Positions 57,736 to 64,000 of a stretch of DNA of 64,000 nt are shown here, one piece after another. Source of the stretch: Bursaphelenchus xylophilus (Eukaryota; Nematoda; Chromadorea; Rhabditida; Aphelenchoididae); the NCBI GenBank assembly GCA_904066235.2, contig CAJFCV020000005.1, positions 4,583,501 through 4,647,500 of the forward strand, in the 5' to 3' direction. The notes beneath the pieces are model-generated. The model ran no database searches, had not been told where the DNA came from, and was given only the letters and a program-made list of their open reading frames with translations. Numbering within the stretch: the first letter of the stretch is position 1; each line of letters starts with the position of its first letter. The translations under genes and the position numbers were made by a program.

Positions 57736-59741
57736 TTTTATTCAAGTTCCAGAAAGATGCGAGGTTAGTTTAGCAACCAGAAAATTATTTCCCCAAGCGA
57801 AGAGCAGAAATTGCGGAATGCCAACATTTTTGGCATTGCAATTTTCCTTGGTGGGAACAGCCCGAACGGGCGATGAAATCGTAGTTTAAATGGGCTTTCG
57901 TATCAATGTGTAATTATCGATGGACTACGTAATATCAGTTGTAGAATTTAAAAAAATGTAATTTTTTTTAGGCCCCATTACTAAAAAAATGTTATTTGTA
58001 AAAAATTAAATTGTATCTTGAACCGACGTTGACATACTGCAGAATCGTACTTGCGCTATTCGATTCTAAATGTGTTAAATATTATTTTCTCTTATTCTAA
58101 AGTCCTGATGAGAGATCAAATCAGAATGAAGTTAGAAATGACCGTATGACGCAAGAGTCCACTTGATAAGACGGAAAAGCGCGGTGCACGGTTTTCGAAC
58201 ATTCAGATATCGCCGCATTTCCCCCATTCAGCAGTCCTTTAATGGGCTGAAAGGTCTGCTAATTAATAAATATTACTTCTGATTGTTTAGCCAAAGCCCC
58301 TGTCTAGAAATACAATAGCGACTTGAATTTTAGCTCTGTGAGTTTTGGCTTCTGACCCGTCTATTGCAACTTTGCCTGATATTACTGTGGTCTGTTTTAC
58401 ATATATTTTTGAATCTTGTTCGAATCTGTATGAGGATTCAAAATTAGAGTAATTTAATTGCAAAATAAAGTCTTGTTTGTCAAATTTCTTTTCCCTTTTT
58501 TTACGTCAATGGACCAAGTTGATGACCTGAGGGCATGTTCAATGAATCCAATGTCCAAAATACACGGGTCTTATCAGCAGTTTCCGAAGTCTTAACATCC
58601 CAGAAAACAGTTGACTTTGCAATGAAATTTTTGAATCTAAAAGTGTAATGGACCCTACAGATTGCAGATCGTAAACATGTTGAGTGCACATATAGATTTG
58701 GGTCCTCCAGACTTCAACCTAACTTGGTAAAAAATAAAATTTTTGAAGGATTATGTAATACTTTTTAGCCCACAAAAAATGGCGGGTCATTTGCAATGTG
58801 TGTTACAATATTTCTGCAAAAACATTTTCCCTTTTCTGATCAAACGCCAAAAAGACGTTATGGCTTAAAGGTTACCGTTTATTTCTGCTCTATCAGTCTC
58901 CAAAACCTTTTGAATTTCTCAGAGTCCTCTGCAAATCTTTAGCTTTGATTTTCAAGGCCTTAAACATAGCCCAGACAGATCAAGTTGGGTTAATTTGACC
59001 CCTTTCTAGAGCCATATTCCTTGAGCATTTCTCCTTCAAATGTTTCAAAAAGTATTTCTGAACTGTGTGATGTTTGTTTTCCAATTTCTCCTGTACTCAT
59101 GACGTGATTTCTGTCAGAATTCTCAACGACCACTGATTTCCAATTTGTTGTTGCCCCAATACCCCACATGTTAGGTGATGTCACAACTTCTTCGGTCTGA
59201 TCTCTTGACTCCCATCGCCCAATTTCCTTTTATTTTTTGATCTCTTCAACGCGTTGCAACCACGAAAGATCACTCGATGGCCGGTTCCTCCAGCATTTTC
59301 GAGTGCATTTAGTCGAGGAATCCGTCGATGATTCAGCTCCTTCTTCGGTATAAAAAGGAATATGATCTTCTTGATATTATTTTAGCCATTACCATTGCGT
59401 TCCCTTTTCGTGCCACTTTTTCAAGTTTTTTTGATGACTTAAAAGTACTGTGATTTTAGGTCGAGCCCTTTTTGTGGGTTTTGACCGATTTGGCCCGAAA
59501 AGCGCCCAAAATTCGTTGCAGCAAAAGAGCGACCAAATCCCATTTGTGGGTCGGTGGCCTCGAGATCAGCCCCGCAGGCGCCGTTTTTGACGCCACTCAG
59601 CCCTTGGGCAACTCCGACCGACGTCCCAAACCACCTTGGGTACGTTTTTTTATGGGATACTGTAATTTTTATTGAAAACTAAAAAAATTTTTTTGGTCCA
59701 AAAATAATTTTTAAAGTAAAAATCGTGTCAATTTAGGCAAA
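57736..59741. other. Intergenic stretch, no supported gene
   Basis: Short frames only. The minus-strand frame at 59184-58990 looks mildly coding (VVVENSDRNHVMSTGEIGKQ) but has no support. The plus-strand stretch 59461-59640 follows a TTTTAG acceptor, is GC-richer and open in more than one frame; it may be a 5' exon of the ornithine decarboxylase gene. Confidence 0.5.
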
Positions 59742-61722
59742 ATGAGTACTGTAAACCACGTTGAGATTATCGAAAGACTTGACCGAAAGGTTACCGTAAC
59801 CCAAAATTACATGGAAACCACAAAATTGGCTCAAGAATTAGCGACGGCAAAGAATCTGAATGTAAGCTGAAATAAAAGTTGTTATTACAACCAATAGTCA
59901 GCTAGCAATTATGATTTAACAATTTCTAGGAGAACGACAATCCATTTTTCGTCGTGAATATCTCCGATTTAATCGACCGTTTCAACGAATGGAAGGCCAA
60001 ATTGCCAAGGGTTCAGGTAAATCAGGTCTCTTGGATATTATAACAACAACTATTTTAAGCCGTTTTATGCGGTAAAATGCAACAACGACCCTGTGATCTT
60101 GTGGGTTCTGGCTCATCTTGGCTGCGGATTTGATTGTGCGAGTAGAGCTGAGATGGATATGGTAGGTGTAAAAAATATTATGTTACTGCAATTCTTGGTC
60201 TAAAAAGATCGATGAAAACGACCCTTGCAGAGAACGAGCCAACACTTTTCCTAATTCAGAAATGGTCTAGGTAGAATATTTTTGCCAAATTTGCATGTGC
60301 CCAAAAAAATTTCTCAAAGACAACATCTTTATTTTTGAAAGTTATGTGATTATCTTCTTTAGGTGTTGAAAAAGAAGATGGTAAAGCCGGAGAACATTGT
60401 CTACGCGAATCCCTGCAAAACCCGCTCCTTTGTCCATCATGCCAACCAAGTGGGCGTCAGAGCGATGACCTTCGACAATAAGGAGGAGCTGGCCAAGATC
60501 AAGGAGATCCATGGGAACCCACAGTAGGCGTGATACTTAAACTCTAATATCGTTTACAGTTTGCTTCTCCGAATCGGGGTCTCCGACACGACGGCAGTTT
60601 GCCAACTGAGCACCAAGTATGGATGTGACCCCGAAAAAGATGGGCCAAAACTTTTGAAACTCGCGAAAGAGATGGGATTGGAGGTGATTGGAATCGCGTA
60701 AGTGGCTGATGTTGCCAGCAGAGATGCTGACTTTTATATGTTTGCGAAAACAGATGCTGATTTATACAAATTTCCAAAAACATGACCTTTAATCTCATGA
60801 ATAACATAATTTTCTTCCAGATTTCATGTTGGCAGTGGTTGTCGAGATCCAGTTTCGTTCAGAAGAGCCCTGAAGGCAGCAAAGACATTGTTTGACACCG
60901 GAATTGAATATGGGCATAACATGGGAGTGTTGGATATTGGCGGGGGATTCCCGGGATACGACAGTGAGGAGATCACCTTTGACGAGGTAATTATTATTTT
61001 TGATCCAGTAGTATCTTGGACAACATATGACTCCGATTCAACCTATTCATTTCAGATCGTGAATGTGATCAACCCCGCCCTCGACGAGCATTTCCCGGCC
61101 TCTTTGAATGTGAAAATCATCGCTGAGCCGGGCAGATTCTTCGCGACCCACCCCGTTTCCCTCGTCACCAATATAACTTCGGCCGTTGAGGTGTCGGCGG
61201 AGAGGATCACGGGGAAAGCGGAGGACGCGGAGAAGCCGGGCATGATGTATTATATGAACGACGGGGTGTACGGGTCGTTCAACTGCATCTTCTTCGATCA
61301 TTACCATCCCAAGGGGGCGCCGTTGTTCGAGAAGAAGGGGGAATTGGTGGACAGCACCATCTGGGGACCCACTTGCGACGGACTGGATCAGGTCGAGGTG
61401 AGAAGAGGCTTTGTATTATGGTGTATTCTTCCGTTAAATGTGACCAAAGATCATAATATATTTTCCGTTCAACTTTAAGTCTTATTTTTTCGTATTTCAG
61501 GTCCAAACTCGGCTCCCCAGAATGGCTGTCGGTGACTGGCTCTTGTACCATGACATGGGCGCCTATACCAATGTCGCCGCCAGTAAATTCAATGGCTTCG
61601 AGCCCCCAAAGACGTATTACTTTGTGGACAAAACCAAATGGTAGGTCATAGCAAATGAGCAGTTAAACAAGACCTTGTTTTATAGGGCTCTACTCAGCGA
61701 CAATGCCCGCTTTGGCGCGTGA
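59742..61722 (+). CDS. odc-1: Ornithine decarboxylase
   Basis: PLP enzyme that makes putrescine from ornithine, the first step of polyamine synthesis. Exons 59742-59861, 59930-60016, 60060-60161, 60363-60523, 60560-60697, 60821-60986, 61057-61397, 61501-61640 and 61686-61722 join to about 430 residues. [11 protein letters not shown] holds the PLP Lys; FHVGSGC and DIGGGFPGY bind the cofactor; AEPGRFF follows; WGPTCDGLD carries the catalytic Cys that acts across the dimer; and [12 protein letters not shown] is the conserved C-terminal motif. Everything needed for activity is present. It ends DNARFGA, without the long degradation tail of vertebrate ODC. The acceptor at 60059 (TTTTAAG) is atypical. 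A TTTAG acceptor just before the ATG is likely a trans-splice site. Confidence 0.95.
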
Positions 61723-61778
61723 TGTAACATACAAAAATGACAAGCAGTTTTTGTTGATGCTGTGATAAGTTTTGTGTT

Positions 61779-61784
61779 AATAAA
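61779..61784 (+). terminator. Polyadenylation signal of the ornithine decarboxylase gene
   Basis: AATAAA, 57 bases after the stop codon. Confidence 0.65.
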
Positions 61785-62084
61785 GTTATTCGAAAGACAT
61801 GAATGTGGCTGTTTTATTTTTTGTTGTTATATAGAAGATTCTTAGCTCCGTCACGACTTGGGGGAAGCTCTTGATAGCTCCCTACTTTTCTAAAATCGCC
61901 GAATCATTGGGTTGACTTCCGATAAAAAAAATCTCGGCCGTTTTGGAAATACGATTAAACTTTATTTATTGTAAGGTAACTTACCAAAATGACATTATTA
62001 CAACTTTTAAATTAGATGAGAAAATACAAGAGGATCAAGATTAGTGGGGGTATTAGCCATGAAATAAATAGATAACAACCAATT
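61785..62084. other. Spacer between convergent genes
   Basis: 300 bases of AT-rich DNA between ornithine decarboxylase and MTA, which converge. It presumably holds the 3' UTR and polyadenylation signal of the MTA gene (TTTATT near 61974 on the plus strand reads as AATAAA on the minus strand). No gene seen. Confidence 0.5.
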
Positions 62085-64000
62085 CTAATGAGTTCCATAT
62101 TTTGCATGTAGTGTTGTTATGATGTCAACGGCTTGCTGGGCGAGGCGTTGAGTCGGTTTGATCTGTCGGGCGGCCTTGAGGACTTCCGGTAATTCGCGGG
62201 AATAATCTGGAAATAATTGAGATTACAATTACAACACCGGAACTAAACTCACAATAAGTCGCCGCGGCTTTGAAATCAATCGGTAGTTGAGGAGATCGGG
62301 CTGATTTTCTAACATTATAGATTTCCTTCGGAGCCATTCTGAAACAAAATTTATATTATCCATGACATCAAGTCCAAAGAAAAGTTCCAATTTTCCATCA
62401 AAACAACCTCTTACCGTCTTGCAACTCTCGCATGGATATTCGTATTCAAATAGAAGGCCCCTCGTCCCTTGGCTGTCTGGAATACATGTTGGCTGACCTT
62501 GGCCGGGATCCCATTGTTCCTGGTCCCACTTCTGGTGAGTCCTTTTCGATCTCCAGACCCATCCAAATCATATGTTTCGTATTCATGAGGTCTTTTCAAG
62601 CCTCCATGCTTCTTCCAGGTCTGCCAGCAATCGTTGCAGATCTTCAACTGGGCTGATTGTGGGCCCCAAGAGTACCATTGAGAGGCATTTTCATTCTTGC
62701 AGCTCTCACAAGGATTGATGTACTTGGCCACCGACGTTTCGTTCAGAAGATTGGCGTGTGGCTTGAAGTAACTTGGGATGTAAACCTGCTTCAATTTGGA
62801 CTCCTGCTCGGCGGTTTTGGCTCTCTGATGATCCGCATATCTGGCGGTGGTCTTCCACATGTAGTAATATTCGACAATGTCCTTCAACGACTTCCATGGA
62901 AGACAATCGTTTCTGATGTCGTGAAAGTCCTTTCCGCACTTCTCGATGGCTTCTTCGAACAGCGTCGCCTCAGATGCGGACCATTCCTCCAGCTGATCTC
63001 TGCACAAGATCGGGCCTCCCAAGGACACTGTATTATGACCTGTCGCTTCGTCCGCCAACAACGGATAATGTTGTTTGCTGGGTGGAGGTACCAAATATCG
63101 AACAGCTTGGCCAATATCATACTTGGCTTGGTGAAGAATGGCCATCGCGTGGAATAAAGTGACGTCACGAGAAGCGGCGGCGGCTGTCATGTGAAGAGAT
63201 GGCAACTTCATGGTGCTGGAGGTGTCCAGGGCTCGAGAGAAGGTTCCGACGGCTCTAAAAAACCACAACGATATTACGCACAACATCTTTTTTCACCTCT
63301 TAAACACTGATCAAAATTGATACCTAAATTGCAAAAAAATAAAAAAAATCCTTACCTGGCAATGATCAGAAATTGGTCGATATCTCTTCCGCCCAGATTA
63401 TGATAAGGATGATATACCACTTGCTCATATCTCGTCTCATAAACACCATTCGACGCCTGACTGTGCCTTCTTTTTCTTCCTTGTTGTCTATCCGGCTTCT
63501 CTTCTTCGGCCTCATCGATCGTCAGATCTCCATTCTCCTTGACTTCTTCCTCTTTTTCCTCTGTTTTTAGACCTCTTTCCCGATCTATTACTTCTTGAGG
63601 GAGGATGTCCGGGATATCTGCTTGATGCCTTTCTCCCACATCAATCTTCCCCTTATCTGCCAACAATGTTTGATTTGAAGCGTCGTAGACCAACGAGTAG
63701 AAGAACGCGTCTTCTCTGTTTAGGTATGAATCGCAAGTTTCAACCTCATTTAACATCACCACAGTGCATTTTCCTCTGATCATCGTGGCTTGGAGAGTGT
63801 CATGCTGACGCGAAAGGAAGAGCTCGTGTTGTCTGAGCTGGTGGATTTGCTCGGGCGTGAGCTCATCTGCACCTTGAGGAAGACCGGCAAGTCCCTGGCT
63901 CTCTTCCTTATCGTCTTTAGACGCTTCCTTACCTAAATCAATATATTTTAAGTAACAGCGTTGGTTGCTTGCCCGAAACAAATCAAAAATCTTACCTTCT
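62085..64000 (-). CDS. MTA-family NuRD subunit (lin-40/egr-1-like), 5' end outside window
   Basis: Chromatin protein of the NuRD deacetylase complex. The fragment begins in the BAH domain (LFLSRQHDTLQATMIRGKCT, DAFFYSLVYDASNQTLLADK). An acidic Lys/Glu insertion follows, then the ELM2 region (DIDQFLIIARAVGTFSRALD, SLHMTAAAASRD), which recruits the deacetylase. The SANT domain has LEEWSASEATLFEEAIEKCG and YYYMWKTTARY. A GATA-type zinc finger follows: CESCKNENASQWYSWGP ... CNDCWQTWKKHGGLK, with all four Cys. The C terminus contains the MTA motif RVARRMAPKEIYNVRKSARS and PIDFKAA. Match to MTA1 is close along the whole length. At least one more exon lies beyond 64000: the last bases of the window carry a GTAAGA donor. 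Confidence 0.94.

Overview
This window is nuclear DNA from a nematode; I cannot name the species. The evidence is short introns (many 35-60 bases) with TTTTCAG-type acceptors, probable trans-splice acceptors just upstream of several start codons, closely spaced same-strand gene pairs that look like operons, an expansion of BTB and MSP-BTB genes, N-terminally extended globins, and Tc1/mariner, PIF/Harbinger-like and hAT-like elements.

Layout. 0.25-2.85 kb: alpha-1,6-fucosyltransferase (FUT8). 2.85-7.6 kb: gene-poor, with a PIF/Harbinger-like MITE and a 1.1-kb foldback element. 7.6-9.6 kb: globin. 12.2-14.9 kb: gamma-glutamyltransferase, followed by a dead Tc1/mariner element. 16.3-20.4 kb (minus): a BTB protein, a protein tyrosine phosphatase and an unrecognised gene. 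21.5-24.8 kb: a secreted WAP-type cysteine-rich protein and a 55-residue secreted peptide. 24.9-28.6 kb (minus): FKBP-TPR immunophilin, then COX16, then peptidyl-tRNA hydrolase 2, the last two overlapping as TAATG. 28.8-30.6 kb: MOF/KAT8 histone acetyltransferase, divergent from the FKBP gene. 30.8-34.4 kb: an FMN 2-hydroxyacid oxidase (minus) divergent from an unrecognised secreted protein. 34.4-41.8 kb: no confident gene; it holds a GC-rich island with 20 copies of the 9-bp palindrome GCACNGTGC and a bZIP-site cluster. 41.8-45.5 kb (minus): an unrecognised 580-residue Ser/Pro-rich protein. 46.6-53.4 kb: two MSP-BTB genes (one possibly dead), a BTB fragment split by a second Tc1/mariner copy, and two MITEs. 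53.6-57.7 kb (minus): rpb-6 then METTL17, an operon-like pair, with a 1.5-kb foldback element inside a METTL17 intron. 59.7-61.7 kb: ornithine decarboxylase. 62.1-64 kb (minus): MTA (NuRD) homologue, running off the window.

Most genes are unrelated housekeeping functions. Functional links are limited: COX16 and METTL17 both serve mitochondria; MOF and MTA both act on chromatin; the MSP-BTB genes look like local duplicates. The most unusual items are the GCACNGTGC island, the COX16/PTH2 overlap, two GC-AG introns confirmed by protein alignment, a 400-bp TIR element filling an otherwise 33-base intron, and several very short or ambiguous introns.
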